Shown here piece after piece: positions 51,682-60,866 of a DNA stretch of 64,000 nt; position 1 is the stretch's first letter; each line of letters starts with the position of its first letter. The translations under genes were made by a program, and so were the position numbers. The notes below the pieces were generated by a model. The model was not told where the DNA came from. It saw nothing but the letters and a program-made list of their open reading frames with translations, and searched no databases. The stretch is taken from NCBI RefSeq assembly GCF_900220995.1, contig NZ_OBQF01000005.1, forward strand, positions 186,001 to 250,000. Direction: 5' to 3'. This DNA is from Salinicoccus kekensis. GTDB lineage: Bacteria > Bacillota > Bacilli > Staphylococcales > Salinicoccaceae.

Positions 51682-52437
51682 ATGACGGACTTGCTTGAAA
51701 ATGAAGAGAAAATCAAAGACGTGGTGATGCTCGCGGCCCGGATTCTGCTCGAAGCAGGCGCCGAAGGCACCCGTGTGGAGGATACGATGACTTACATATC
51801 CTCAGCGTGCGGCTATAAGTCATCCAACAGTTTTGTCACGAACACGGTCATCACTTACCTGCTCCATAACGGCACGCACCCCAGAATATACAGGATCCAG
51901 ACGAGGGACACGAACCTCATCCGGATATCGGAGACGAACCGCGTCTCCCGTCATATCGTTGAGGGGAAGATCACGCTCGATGAGGCATGGGATAAGCTGA
52001 AATACATCAATGAAAGAATCGATGACCATCCCCTGCCCTTCAAGGCATTCGCAGGCGGCATGGTGGGGCTGAGTTTCCTATATCTCCAGGGCGGCCTCCT
52101 GATTGATGTGCCGACCGCAATACTTGCAGGTGGGATCGGCTATTTCATCACGGAATATTTATCGCAGAAGATCGAAGCCCAGTTCATCCCGGAATTCATC
52201 GGCTCATTCATCATTGCACTGCTCGCGGCCTTCGGCCATATGCTGGTGCCCAGCGGCGAGCTCTCCATCATCATCATCTCGGCGGTCATGCCGATCGTGC
52301 CCGGGGTGCTCATCACTAATGCCATCCAGGACATGTTCGGCGGGCATATGCTGATGTCGATCACCAAGCTTCTGGAGGCGCTCGTCACCGCCTTCGGCAT
52401 CGGGGCCGGGGTCGCCACGGTATTGATATTCTTATAA
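51682..52437 (+). CDS. ThrE-type threonine/serine exporter, YjjP-like large subunit
   Basis: Membrane protein of the ThrE/DUF1212 family. The 251-residue product has a soluble N-terminal half with the family motif LLEAGAEGTRVEDTM, then five hydrophobic segments (FAGGMVGLSFLYLQGG, AILAGGIGYFITEYL and later). In E. coli-type systems YjjP works with a small YjjB partner; the next gene supplies that. Start at 51682 is one of three nearby in-frame ATGs and is uncertain by a few codons. Confidence 0.85.
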   Translation: MTDLLENEEKIKDVVMLAARILLEAGAEGTRVEDTMTYISSACGYKSSNSFVTNTVITYLLHNGTHPRIYRIQTRDTNLIRISETNRVSRHIVEGKITLDEAWDKLKYINERIDDHPLPFKAFAGGMVGLSFLYLQGGLLIDVPTAILAGGIGYFITEYLSQKIEAQFIPEFIGSFIIALLAAFGHMLVPSGELSIIIISAVMPIVPGVLITNAIQDMFGGHMLMSITKLLEALVTAFGIGAGVATVLIFL

Positions 52438-52450
52438 AGGAGGGATGGCC

Positions 52451-52918
52451 ATGACATGGCTTTTGCATTTGGTATTCAGCTTCACTTCATCCTACTTCTT
52501 CGCCGTGCTCTTTGATGCACCGAGGCGCTTATTCTTCTACGCTGGCGTCACCGGTGCGACCGGCTGGATGTTCAGCCGCATACTCCTTGAGGCATTCAGC
52601 ATGCATGAAGTCTATGCGACGGCGTTCGGCAGCCTTGTGCTTGGCATCATGTGCCATCTGATGGCGCGCATGCTGAAGGAACCGGCGACGATGTTCATGG
52701 TGCCCGGCATCATCCCCTTCGTGCCCGGGGGCCTGGCCTATGAGGCGACGAGCCTCCTCGTCCAGTTCGAATACAGTGCATCACTCAACACCATGCTTGA
52801 AGTGATCCTGATCGCAGGCGGCGTCGCAGTGGGTCTCCTGTTTGCGGACTTCCTCTCGAAGATGTTCATCCACAGGAATAAAAACTATGCGGATGCACGT
52901 TCCAGGAAGGTCGGCTGA
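52451..52918 (+). CDS. ThrE-type exporter, YjjB-like small subunit (DUF3815)
   Basis: A 155-residue protein with four hydrophobic segments and the DUF3815/YjjB pattern GVTGATGWMFSR, FMVPGIIPFVPGGLAYEA. It follows the YjjP-like gene by 13 bases; together they form the split version of ThrE, likely exporting threonine, serine or a small acid. The ATG at 52451 follows AGGAGG by seven bases; the ATG at 52445 would be too close. Confidence 0.86.
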   Translation: MTWLLHLVFSFTSSYFFAVLFDAPRRLFFYAGVTGATGWMFSRILLEAFSMHEVYATAFGSLVLGIMCHLMARMLKEPATMFMVPGIIPFVPGGLAYEATSLLVQFEYSASLNTMLEVILIAGGVAVGLLFADFLSKMFIHRNKNYADARSRKVG

Positions 52919-53010
52919 CCTTTCATAACCTTTCTTTAATATTTTTGATTAATTTTCCATATTAAGGGGAAGAGGATTGGAAATCGAGAAGAAAAGGAGA
53001 TATGGATATT

Positions 53011-54417
53011 ATGAGTGCGGATCAGATAGGGTTTGCATTACTTTACTTAGGATTGTTTTTACTGCTTGGAAAATGGATCAGAATGCATTCGACGCTGATG
53101 CAGAACCTTTTCCTCCCCGCCTCGGTGATAGGCGGCTTTCTCGCACTGATAGTGGGTCCGGAAATCCTCGGCCGGATCCTGCGGAATTTCACGGGGGAGG
53201 ACTCATTTTGGTCGACGGGCCTGGTGACGCCTGAAATCATGGAAGTGTGGTCGGCCCTCCCCGGCCTGATGATCAACATCGTCTTTGCCACACTCTTCAT
53301 AGGCACGGTGCTCCCTAACCTGCAGAGGGTCTGGGATGTCGGTGGACCGCAGCTCGCCTTCGGCTGGACGCTCGGCTGGGGCCAGTATGTCGTCGGTATA
53401 CTGCTTGCGATGCTTGTACTCGTGCCATTCTATGATATGCCGCCATTCATCGGTGCGCTCATCGAGATCGGCTTTGAGGGCGGACACGGTACGGCAGCCG
53501 GACTGCAGGACACATTTGTGGATCTGGGCTTCCCGGAAGCATATGATATCGCCGTCGGTCTTGCCACCGTCGGTATTTTGACGGGTGTCGTCGTCGGTAT
53601 TGCACTGGTCAACTGGGGTGTAAGGAGAGGCAAGACTAAAATCATCACTGATGTGAAAGGCTTGTCACCGACGCAGAAAGCAGGCATCGTTGAGCCTGAA
53701 GACCGCGGAAAAGGTGCCCAGAAGACGGTAAGACCCGAGTCGATTGATACATTCACTTTCCATTTTGCGATTGTGGGACTCGCGATTCTCGTCGGTTACA
53801 TCATCTTACAGGCCATCACATGGCTGGAAGCGGCATTGTTCGGTTCGGATTTCATGACATATGTGCCTTTATTCCCGCTCGCGATGGTCGGCGGTTTCGT
53901 TGTACAGCTCTTCGTGAGCAAATTTGATACATCCAAGCTTGTGAACAGGGAGACCATAACCAGCATACAGGGCTTCTCACTCGACATATTGATCACGAGC
54001 GCAATCGCGACCGTCTCCATTGCGGTCATCGGCGATTACCTTGTACCGTTCCTGCTGCTTGCAGGGTTTGGTATCGCCTGGAACGTATTCGGATTCTTCG
54101 TCTTCGGTCCGAGGATGATGCCGGATTACTGGCTTGAAAGAGCCATCGGTGACTTCGGCCAGTCCACGGGCGTCACGGCGACAGGTCTGATGCTGATACG
54201 CGTCGCCGACCCGGAGATCAAATCCCCGGCGACTGAAGGTTTCGGTTATAAACAGCTTGTGTTTGAACCATTCCTCGGCGGCGGTCTCGTCACCGCACTA
54301 TCCGCCCCGCTCATATTCATGTGGGGGCCATGGCCGTTCCTCATATTCTCGGTCGTCATGACCGCGATCGGCCTCGTGGCAGGACTGTTCTACTTCGGGA
54401 AGAGGAAACTCAATTAA
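53011..54417 (+). CDS. Sodium/glutamate symporter family protein (GltS type), copy 2
   Basis: A 468-residue membrane transporter with about ten hydrophobic segments. Family motifs: IEIGFEGGHGTAAGLQDTF in the first half and DFGQSTGVTATGLMLIRVAD in the second, matching copy 1 (30240-31577) in layout but clearly diverged. The ATG at 53011 is preferred because AAGGAG lies 11 bases upstream; the ATG at 53002 is only two bases from it. It is a single-gene unit with a terminator. Substrate probably glutamate or a related acid; this is inferred from the family only. Confidence 0.85.
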   Translation: MSADQIGFALLYLGLFLLLGKWIRMHSTLMQNLFLPASVIGGFLALIVGPEILGRILRNFTGEDSFWSTGLVTPEIMEVWSALPGLMINIVFATLFIGTVLPNLQRVWDVGGPQLAFGWTLGWGQYVVGILLAMLVLVPFYDMPPFIGALIEIGFEGGHGTAAGLQDTFVDLGFPEAYDIAVGLATVGILTGVVVGIALVNWGVRRGKTKIITDVKGLSPTQKAGIVEPEDRGKGAQKTVRPESIDTFTFHFAIVGLAILVGYIILQAITWLEAALFGSDFMTYVPLFPLAMVGGFVVQLFVSKFDTSKLVNRETITSIQGFSLDILITSAIATVSIAVIGDYLVPFLLLAGFGIAWNVFGFFVFGPRMMPDYWLERAIGDFGQSTGVTATGLMLIRVADPEIKSPATEGFGYKQLVFEPFLGGGLVTALSAPLIFMWGPWPFLIFSVVMTAIGLVAGLFYFGKRKLN

Positions 54418-54429
54418 ATGAAAGAATAA

Positions 54430-54472
54430 AAGGACGCTCCCCCGCATCATGGGGAAGCGTCCATTTTATTTT
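54430..54472 (+). terminator. Intrinsic terminator after GltS-type copy 2
   Basis: GGACGCTCCCCC (54432-54443) and GGGGAAGCGTCC (54451-54462), one bulge, then ATTTTATTTT. Confidence 0.82.
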
Positions 54473-54537
54473 GAAGCGGACATGGTAAAATAAGACCAAA
54501 GACATTGATGTACAGCCGAGAAATGGGAGGAAGCAGA

Positions 54538-55017
54538 ATGAAGATCACGTTGATCACGGTGGGCAAGCTGAAGGAGAAATACTGGGTCCAGGCGGTGGAC
54601 GAGTATAAGAAGCGAATCAGCAAGTACGCGAAAATCGAGCTCATTGAAGTGGCCGATGAAAAAGAGCCGAACAACGCCGGCGAAAAGGATATCGAGCAGA
54701 TCAAAAATAAGGAAGCGGAACGGATACTTTTTAAAATAAAAGACAACCAGCACGTCGTGACACTTGAGATACACGGGAAGACATATACGAGTGAAAAACT
54801 CGCAGCCGAGTACCAGAGATGGATGAATACCGGCAAGAGCGACGTCGTCTTCATCATCGGCGGCAGCAACGGCCTCGGCGAAGCGGTGAAGAAGCGGAGC
54901 GACCAGGAAATCAGCTTCGGCACCCTCACCTACCCCCACCAGATGATGAAAGTCATGCTGATGGAGCAGCTATTCAGGGTGAATAAGATATTGAGGAATG
55001 AAGCATATCATCGTTGA
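54538..55017 (+). CDS. rlmH: 23S rRNA (pseudouridine1915-N3) methyltransferase RlmH
   Basis: SPOUT methyltransferase acting on 23S rRNA; known as orfX in S. aureus, where its 3' end is the SCC insertion site. The 159-residue protein has the same length as S. aureus RlmH. Motifs: [36 protein letters not shown] (SAM site) and the C-terminus [14 protein letters not shown]. The ATG at 54538 follows GGAGG by seven bases; an upstream extension lacks support. The last codons form the att core. Confidence 0.97.
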   Translation: MKITLITVGKLKEKYWVQAVDEYKKRISKYAKIELIEVADEKEPNNAGEKDIEQIKNKEAERILFKIKDNQHVVTLEIHGKTYTSEKLAAEYQRWMNTGKSDVVFIIGGSNGLGEAVKKRSDQEISFGTLTYPHQMMKVMLMEQLFRVNKILRNEAYHR

Positions 55018-55028
55018 TGAGGTTTTTA
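55000..55028 (+). other. SCC-type attachment site at the 3' end of rlmH
   Basis: GAAGCATATCATCGTTGA (55000-55017) is the end of rlmH and corresponds to the staphylococcal SCC att core GAAGCATATCATAAATGA (15 of 18 bases). The next bases, TGAGGTTTTT, correspond to the known cassette-end sequence TGCGGTTTTT. AT-rich foreign DNA begins here. Confidence 0.78.
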
Positions 55029-55036
55029 TAAATTTT

Positions 55037-55078
55037 AAATAGCCTTAGCAATCCCTAAATCGGCTGCTAAGACTATTT
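55037..55078. terminator. Bidirectional terminator between rlmH and hsdS
   Basis: AAATAGCCTTAGCA (55037-55050) and TGCTAAGACTATTT (55065-55078), one mismatch, with A/T tracts on both sides. It serves hsdS on the minus strand and probably rlmH on the plus strand. Confidence 0.75.
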
Positions 55079-55084
55079 CTTAAA

Positions 55085-56548
55085 TTAATTAATAATCTTT
55101 TTAATATTACCGGAATAAGTGAATAATTCTTCTATTTTTTCTACGATACGTTGTTGTTCATTTAACGGTGGCATAGGAATTGGAATTTCTTTTAAGAGTT
55201 TTGCTTTTATTCCCTTAACAGTGGTCCCTGTTGAATAATTTTCAATAAAAGAGAATATGTTTGGAGCAAGAATGCAATACATCATATATTTCGAAGTTAT
55301 TTTATAATAGTTTTGGATTGTAATTAATCTTTGCGCCGTAGAAAATGGCTCCTCAATTGTATTGATTGCAACGTTACCAAGGGGGGCTTCAGTAGTGAAG
55401 AACAAATCACCTATTTCGGGGTAGCCTCTAGTCATTCTATCATTATAATCAGTTTCGCTAATAAACTCTTCTGGCTTAAGTGATATAAAACCTTTTTTAA
55501 TATTTTTTGCTGTTATCAATCTTATTCCAGATGATATTTTAGTAGGCGTTTTTCCCCTATAATCAATAAAATTACTAATTTCCCCAATTTTAACCCATTC
55601 CCATGTTTCGGGTATGGGAAATGGAAATTCATCATTATTTAAAGAGGAGGGGATATCACTTCTCTTAATTTTTTTATCTCGTAAAAGTTTTTCTTTTTGT
55701 TCTTTTAATTTTTTTATAAGTAAACTTGCTGGTTCATCACTTGGATCTTGGTATACTAATTTGCCTTGTACAGCATACTGCAATATTGATTTTTCCATAT
55801 TTATAGAGAAATTATTATTCAATGAAGTTATTTTTTTCTCAAGAATATCATATTCCTCTACTTTAATAAAAAGTTCTTCTATTTTCTCAACGATTCGATT
55901 TTGTTCCTCGAGAGGGGGAAGGGGGAATAATGCCAACTTAGCATCTTTTGTTCCCAATCTTGGCATCTTTACTCCATATGAACATTTGTTTACATAGTTT
56001 AAAAAATATGGAGACATTAAGGTATATTTAGCATACTTACTATTAACAAAATCCCCAAAGTGTAGTGGGAGAATTTCAGTAGTACAGTAACCATCGTCAT
56101 CCGCTACTATAACTTTGTTTAAATAAGGACGTAATTTTCCATACATAACATTATTTTTTTTAAATACATACTTATTACTGTTTACACTTTTTTGTGATTT
56201 CTTGACTTTATTGAGGAGATTACCTTTGTTAGATTCTATCTCTTCAAGATCTAAAACCCAATCATTCTCTTTAATACTGTCTTTAGTTGCACTTTTAAAA
56301 TTTCCGATATTTGAAATCTCACTTAACCTAGCCCAACACCAGGATTCTGGAATTTTAAATGGTATCTCACTTTTGTCTATAGGAGGGATATTATTATTCT
56401 TCAGCTGTCTTTCTGAAAAAAGAGTTCTTTTTTCTATTTTAATTTTCTCGAGCAGCAAGTTTGCTGGTTCTTCATGAGAGAATTGTGGGACTAATTTCCC
56501 TTGAGTTGCATATTGTAGAATTGAATTTCTTAAATCTTGTGATTTCAT
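55085..56548 (-). CDS. hsdS: Type I restriction-modification specificity subunit HsdS
   Basis: DNA-recognition subunit that sets the target of both HsdM and HsdR. The 487-residue protein has the usual two target-recognition domains: TRD1 (about residues 60-215, with IPESWCWARLSEISN and ILPLHFGDFVNSKYAKY) and TRD2 (about 305-470, with IPETWEWVKIGEISNF), each followed by a conserved helix (PPLEEQNRIVEKIEELF and PPLNEQQRIVEKIEELF). A near-repeat QYATQGKLV/QYAVQGKLV marks the N-terminus and the centre. Its start overlaps hsdM by four bases. AT-rich, unlike the core. The recognised sequence cannot be predicted by eye. Confidence 0.95.
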   Translation of the reverse strand: MKSQDLRNSILQYATQGKLVPQFSHEEPANLLLEKIKIEKRTLFSERQLKNNNIPPIDKSEIPFKIPESWCWARLSEISNIGNFKSATKDSIKENDWVLDLEEIESNKGNLLNKVKKSQKSVNSNKYVFKKNNVMYGKLRPYLNKVIVADDDGYCTTEILPLHFGDFVNSKYAKYTLMSPYFLNYVNKCSYGVKMPRLGTKDAKLALFPLPPLEEQNRIVEKIEELFIKVEEYDILEKKITSLNNNFSINMEKSILQYAVQGKLVYQDPSDEPASLLIKKLKEQKEKLLRDKKIKRSDIPSSLNNDEFPFPIPETWEWVKIGEISNFIDYRGKTPTKISSGIRLITAKNIKKGFISLKPEEFISETDYNDRMTRGYPEIGDLFFTTEAPLGNVAINTIEEPFSTAQRLITIQNYYKITSKYMMYCILAPNIFSFIENYSTGTTVKGIKAKLLKEIPIPMPPLNEQQRIVEKIEELFTYSGNIKKIIN

Positions 56549-58014
56549 AATTTTTCACCCAGTACTGATTGGATATCTTCTAATATATTGTCTATTTGTT
56601 TATTCAATTGCATCCTCTCTTCTTGATAATTTTCTATTAATTCATCTGGTTCAAGAATGATTTCTTCTTCTTTTGGAAAACCACAAAGATCTAAATTGTA
56701 ATTTCCTTCAATGATTTCTTTTGCTGTGTATTTCTTAGATTTATAATGATCATCCACTACTATCTCTTCACGACTAGCCCACCATTCAATTAATGGTTCA
56801 AAATGTTCTATTTTAATAGGTTTAGTTTTAGAAAAGTTTTTATATCCTTCAGGCATATCCAATCGGTAAAACCATGTATGCTCGGTAGGATGAGTGTTGT
56901 CGAAAAATAAAATATTCGTGTGGATAGAAGTGTATGGCGCGAAAACGCTATGAGGTAAACGAATAATTGTATGCAAATTATATTCTTTAACCAGTTTTTC
57001 TTTAATGGCCATTTTACTATTATCCGTACCAAACAAAAAACCATCAGGTAATACTATAGCTGCTCTTCCCTCTTTCTTTAGTCGGTACATGATGACAGAC
57101 ATAAATAGATCAGCTGTTTCGCTACTTCTTAACTCTAAAGGGAAATTCATTTTTATATTATCTTTTTCGGACCCACCGTATGGCGGATTCATTAATACGA
57201 CTTCAAATTTATCTTTTTCTACATAGTCTCTCACATTTTTTTCAAGTGAATTACCATGTACAATATATGGATTATCTATATCATGAAGTAAAAGGTTGGT
57301 AACAGATAATAAGTGTGGGAGGGCTTTCTTCTCTATCCCAAATACTGAATGGTTATATTTCTCCCTGTCTTCTACAGAATCAATTTGTTTTTCAAGATAA
57401 TTGAGCGAAGATGTTAAGAAGCCCCCGGTGCCACATGCAAAGTCTGCAACTTTTTCTCCCAATTTAGGTCGGATCATTTCTACAATAAAGTCAGTTACAG
57501 CTCTAGGGGTGTAGTACTCTCCTGAGGAGCGCTGGTTCTGCAAATCCTTTAGTATTTGTTCATAAATGTCATTGAAATTATGGCGTTCTTTGTGGTCAGT
57601 AAAATCAATTTCATCGATTACATTAACTACTTGTCGCAAAAGTACCCCATCTTTCATAAAGTTGAATGTATCCTCAAACGCAAACTTTACAATGGCTTTA
57701 CTTATAGGTGTGTACTCATCAACTTCTATTCTCTTTAGAGACGGTATCAGTTGCTCATTAATAAAGTCTAATAAGCTTTGACCTGTCTTTGCTTCTCCAT
57801 CTTTATTGTCAGTAGCCCAATTTCTCCATCTATATTCTTCTGGGATAATAGATTGATAGTTGTCATCATGAAACTCCCATATTTCTTCTTTGGCATCATA
57901 AACTTTTAAGAATAACAGCCAGACTATCTGTTCAATACGCTGTGCATCACCATTGACACCTGAATCATTGCGCATGATATTTTGCAATCGTTTAATAAAA
58001 GAGTTAATCGTCAT
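56545..58014 (-). CDS. hsdM: Type I restriction-modification DNA methyltransferase HsdM
   Basis: N6-adenine methyltransferase that protects host DNA at HsdS-chosen sites. The 489-residue protein has an N-terminal HsdM_N domain (MTINSFIKRLQNIMRND), then YYTPRAVTDFIVEM, the SAM-binding motif DFACGTGGF (191-199) and catalytic motif IV NPPYG (276-280). It starts 12 bases after hsdR and overlaps hsdS, an hsdR-hsdM-hsdS operon. Intact and normal in length. Confidence 0.96.
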   Translation of the reverse strand: MTINSFIKRLQNIMRNDSGVNGDAQRIEQIVWLLFLKVYDAKEEIWEFHDDNYQSIIPEEYRWRNWATDNKDGEAKTGQSLLDFINEQLIPSLKRIEVDEYTPISKAIVKFAFEDTFNFMKDGVLLRQVVNVIDEIDFTDHKERHNFNDIYEQILKDLQNQRSSGEYYTPRAVTDFIVEMIRPKLGEKVADFACGTGGFLTSSLNYLEKQIDSVEDREKYNHSVFGIEKKALPHLLSVTNLLLHDIDNPYIVHGNSLEKNVRDYVEKDKFEVVLMNPPYGGSEKDNIKMNFPLELRSSETADLFMSVIMYRLKKEGRAAIVLPDGFLFGTDNSKMAIKEKLVKEYNLHTIIRLPHSVFAPYTSIHTNILFFDNTHPTEHTWFYRLDMPEGYKNFSKTKPIKIEHFEPLIEWWASREEIVVDDHYKSKKYTAKEIIEGNYNLDLCGFPKEEEIILEPDELIENYQEERMQLNKQIDNILEDIQSVLGEKL

Positions 58015-58026
58015 TTTTCTTGCTCC

Positions 58027-60399
58027 TTAGTCATTTATGGAATAAATCTCATCCTGCAATTGTTTCACTGCCTGTAAGTACTTCTCTTTTCCTCCAAAAG
58101 CTTTTACAATCTTGAATTCATTTCCAAACTTTTCGAACTCCCTTAATTGCAACACTTTTGTGCCCTCAATCTCTTCTATTCCCGAATCTTTATATTTTTC
58201 AAGGAGAATTTCAAGCACTTCTCTAGCTACGTCTTGATATCGATGAATATAACCCCGCTTCTTTACATTGTTCACACGCTCAGCTTTTGTTAATGCCGGT
58301 TGATCGAAGGCTAAGTGGCATATTAAATCAAAGTCATCAAGATCTTTCAAATGCTCGTGTTCCTCTCGAAGTGCATCAAGGAGCACACCATTTTCAGCAA
58401 GCTCCTGTGTGATGGTTTCTTTTTTATCTTCCGACTTCCATTTTTTTAAGAATTGGTCAAGGGTGGTGTACTCTTTCAATATATTCTTTTTGGTATAAGT
58501 TTTTAGCTTTTCCGTTACCAATTGACCATTTTTATCGTAATATTGGACACGTTCATTCAGGATACGTACGTTAACATCATTTACTCTATATTTTTTTGAT
58601 TTATCACCCTCCTCTTCTGGAAGGTCTTCGCCATCTTTTTGAATAATATAATCACCGTTATCTTCATATAAAGAAGTTGGTGGAGGATCACCCATGCCTG
58701 GTTCTTCAATTTCTCCAACTGGGGTAATATCTTTCACTGCTTCAGGGATACCATCAAAAGCAGGGTCTGCGAAGAGACGACTGGCGTTCCGAAAGTCCAT
58801 GATAGTGAAATACTCTTTACCACGCTCGGGGTCTAAACGTGTACCACGCCCAATAATCTGCTTAAACTCTGTCATCGAATTAATATTTGAATCTAATACG
58901 ATAAGTTTACAAGTTTTTACATCAACACCAGTTGTCAATAACTTTGAGGTTGTAACTATAGTGGGATATTTACTTTCTCGATCAGCAAAATTATCTAACT
59001 GTGCTTTTCCTTCGTTATCATCACCAGTTATTTTCATGATATATCGATGGTTCTCAGCTACCATGTCTTGATTCTCTCTCACAAGTGCTTCTCTCATTCG
59101 AGTTGCATGATCAATATTCACGCAAAATACAATCGTTTTTGCGAAACGGTCAGTTTTCTTTAAAAACTCGGTAATACGTTTGGCTACTTCTTTAGTCCGG
59201 TCATCAATAATCATTGTTTTATCAAAGTCCTTGGAGTTATACTCACGATCTTCAATAATGTTACCATACATGTCTTTTTTATCTTTCTCAGGTCTGTAGC
59301 CTTCGTAATCAACATTCAAGCCGACTCTTAAGACTTTGTAAGGCGCCAAGAAACCATCATCAATACCTTGTTTCAAGCTATAGGTATAGACAGGCTCTCC
59401 AAAATAACCCGTACTGGAAGCTTCTTTAGTTTCTACAGGTGTGGCTGTAAGTCCGATATGGGTAGTACCATCCAAGCTGAAATAATCCAGTATCTTTCTC
59501 CAAGCACTCTCTTCCCTCGCTGAACCTCTGTGAGCTTCATCTATGATTATTAAATCAAAGAAGTCACGTTTAAATTGGCGAAAAGGCTCGTAGCCATCAT
59601 CGCCAGCTAATTGATGATATAAGGCCATGTAAATCTCATATGAGCTATCCAACACACGATTTTCAACTTTTGTCATGACTTTTTCAAATGGTTTAAAATC
59701 ATTTGTCATGGTCTGATCAATAAGTATGTTTCTATCGGCAAGAAAAAGTACTTTTTTCTTTTTGCCCGCTTCCCACAATCGATGAATAATTTGAAATGCG
59801 GTGTATGTCTTGCCCGTGCCTGTCGCCATCACTAAAAGAATTCGATTCTGTTCACGAGCCACTGCATCCACCGCTTTATTAATTGCTACTCGTTGGTAAT
59901 ATCGCGGTGTTTTTTCATTTAATTGGTAATAGTATGGTTGATTAATCATTTCAATTTGTTCTTGATTAAGATTTTTAGTATTTTTGAACCTTTCCCAGAG
60001 TTCTTCCCGTGTAGGGAATTCATCCATTGAAAGTTCTCTCTCCATCCCCGTCATCATGTCATGTTCAAGGAAGCCGTCACCATTTGAACTATATGCGAAA
60101 GGAACATTTTGAATTTCGGCATAGTCTATTGCCTGTTGAATACCCGAGCCGATAGAGTGTTTATTATCTTTGGCTTCTATGATCGCAATGGGATTGTTTT
60201 TCTTGTACATTAAAAGGTAATCGGCACGTTTTCCCCTTGCTCTGGTGGTAAGTGACCCCCGAACTATTACGCGGCCATCCGTAAAACTATGTTCAAAAAA
60301 AACTTTATCTGATTGGACATCCCATCCGCTTTTAGAAATTGCGGGAGTAATGAATTTATTTTTAATGTCTTCCTCAGTCATTTGTTTTTTTGATTTCAT
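58027..60399 (-). CDS. hsdR: Type I restriction endonuclease subunit HsdR (EcoEI-like)
   Basis: ATP-driven translocase and nuclease that cuts unmodified DNA. The 790-residue length is that of the shorter EcoEI-like (type IB) group rather than the 1,000-residue EcoKI/EcoR124 types. N-terminal nuclease residues D60 and E75-A-K77 (IIEAKD) are intact; helicase motifs follow: Walker A MATGTGKT (191-198), DEAH (287-290), GLTATP, and QIIGRGTRLD (motif VI). The C-terminus fits the EcoEI_R_C domain. All catalytic residues seem present, so the system is probably active. Confidence 0.94.
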   Translation of the reverse strand: MKSKKQMTEEDIKNKFITPAISKSGWDVQSDKVFFEHSFTDGRVIVRGSLTTRARGKRADYLLMYKKNNPIAIIEAKDNKHSIGSGIQQAIDYAEIQNVPFAYSSNGDGFLEHDMMTGMERELSMDEFPTREELWERFKNTKNLNQEQIEMINQPYYYQLNEKTPRYYQRVAINKAVDAVAREQNRILLVMATGTGKTYTAFQIIHRLWEAGKKKKVLFLADRNILIDQTMTNDFKPFEKVMTKVENRVLDSSYEIYMALYHQLAGDDGYEPFRQFKRDFFDLIIIDEAHRGSAREESAWRKILDYFSLDGTTHIGLTATPVETKEASSTGYFGEPVYTYSLKQGIDDGFLAPYKVLRVGLNVDYEGYRPEKDKKDMYGNIIEDREYNSKDFDKTMIIDDRTKEVAKRITEFLKKTDRFAKTIVFCVNIDHATRMREALVRENQDMVAENHRYIMKITGDDNEGKAQLDNFADRESKYPTIVTTSKLLTTGVDVKTCKLIVLDSNINSMTEFKQIIGRGTRLDPERGKEYFTIMDFRNASRLFADPAFDGIPEAVKDITPVGEIEEPGMGDPPPTSLYEDNGDYIIQKDGEDLPEEEGDKSKKYRVNDVNVRILNERVQYYDKNGQLVTEKLKTYTKKNILKEYTTLDQFLKKWKSEDKKETITQELAENGVLLDALREEHEHLKDLDDFDLICHLAFDQPALTKAERVNNVKKRGYIHRYQDVAREVLEILLEKYKDSGIEEIEGTKVLQLREFEKFGNEFKIVKAFGGKEKYLQAVKQLQDEIYSIND

Positions 60400-60666
60400 T
60401 GTATCCCTCTTTTCATCTGAATACTCTTCGGCCAGCAGCTATCCTATTTACTTCTATTCTAATATAGTGTGTAATAATTAGAAAGGTTTGAAATCTGTAC
60501 CACATTTATCCATGTGACATATACTTAAAATGTTACTTTATTCTATATTTGAAAGAGGCTTATATTAAATAGCTGAACATCTAGTAAGCATTAAAAAATC
60601 GGCACTGTTTTTTACATGTTCCCAAGGTGGAATACGGGGCTTTCACCGACCCAATCCATTTTTTAA
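60400..60666. other. AT-rich gap upstream of hsdR, no gene seen
   Basis: This stretch separates hsdR (leftward) from the SEFIR gene (rightward). A possible minus-strand promoter (TTTCTA, 17 bases, TAGAAT near 60455-60485) is weak. No RNA gene or convincing ORF was found. Confidence 0.4.
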
Positions 60667-60816
60667 TTTTCAGATTATGTTAAAAGAATTTATGAAGATA
60701 AAACTATAATCGATAAAGATGGAAATGGAATACCTTATTTGGAATGACATCATATGGACTGGTCGAGTTGTGAGGGAGAAGGTATGAAGAGAATAAACGA
60801 GAAAGTTTTTGATTAA
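60667..60816 (+). pseudogene. Degraded ORF fragment
   Basis: One plus-strand frame reads SDYVKRIYEDKTIIDKDGNG then IPYLE, a TGA at 60745, then continues in the same frame (MDWSSCEGEGMKRINEKVFD) to TAA at 60814. A single internal stop in otherwise protein-like sequence suggests a broken gene remnant. I do not recognise the family. Confidence 0.35.
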
Positions 60817-60866
60817 CAAATTGGCAAGTGCAGCAGTTAATAAAAGTTCTGGAGAGGAAGATTTAC

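Noticed and set aside
55000-55028. mec-type cassette carrying methicillin resistance
   Set aside because: No mecA, mecR1, ccr or insertion sequence is present between 55 and 64 kb; the MecA-like gene is 52 kb away in core DNA.
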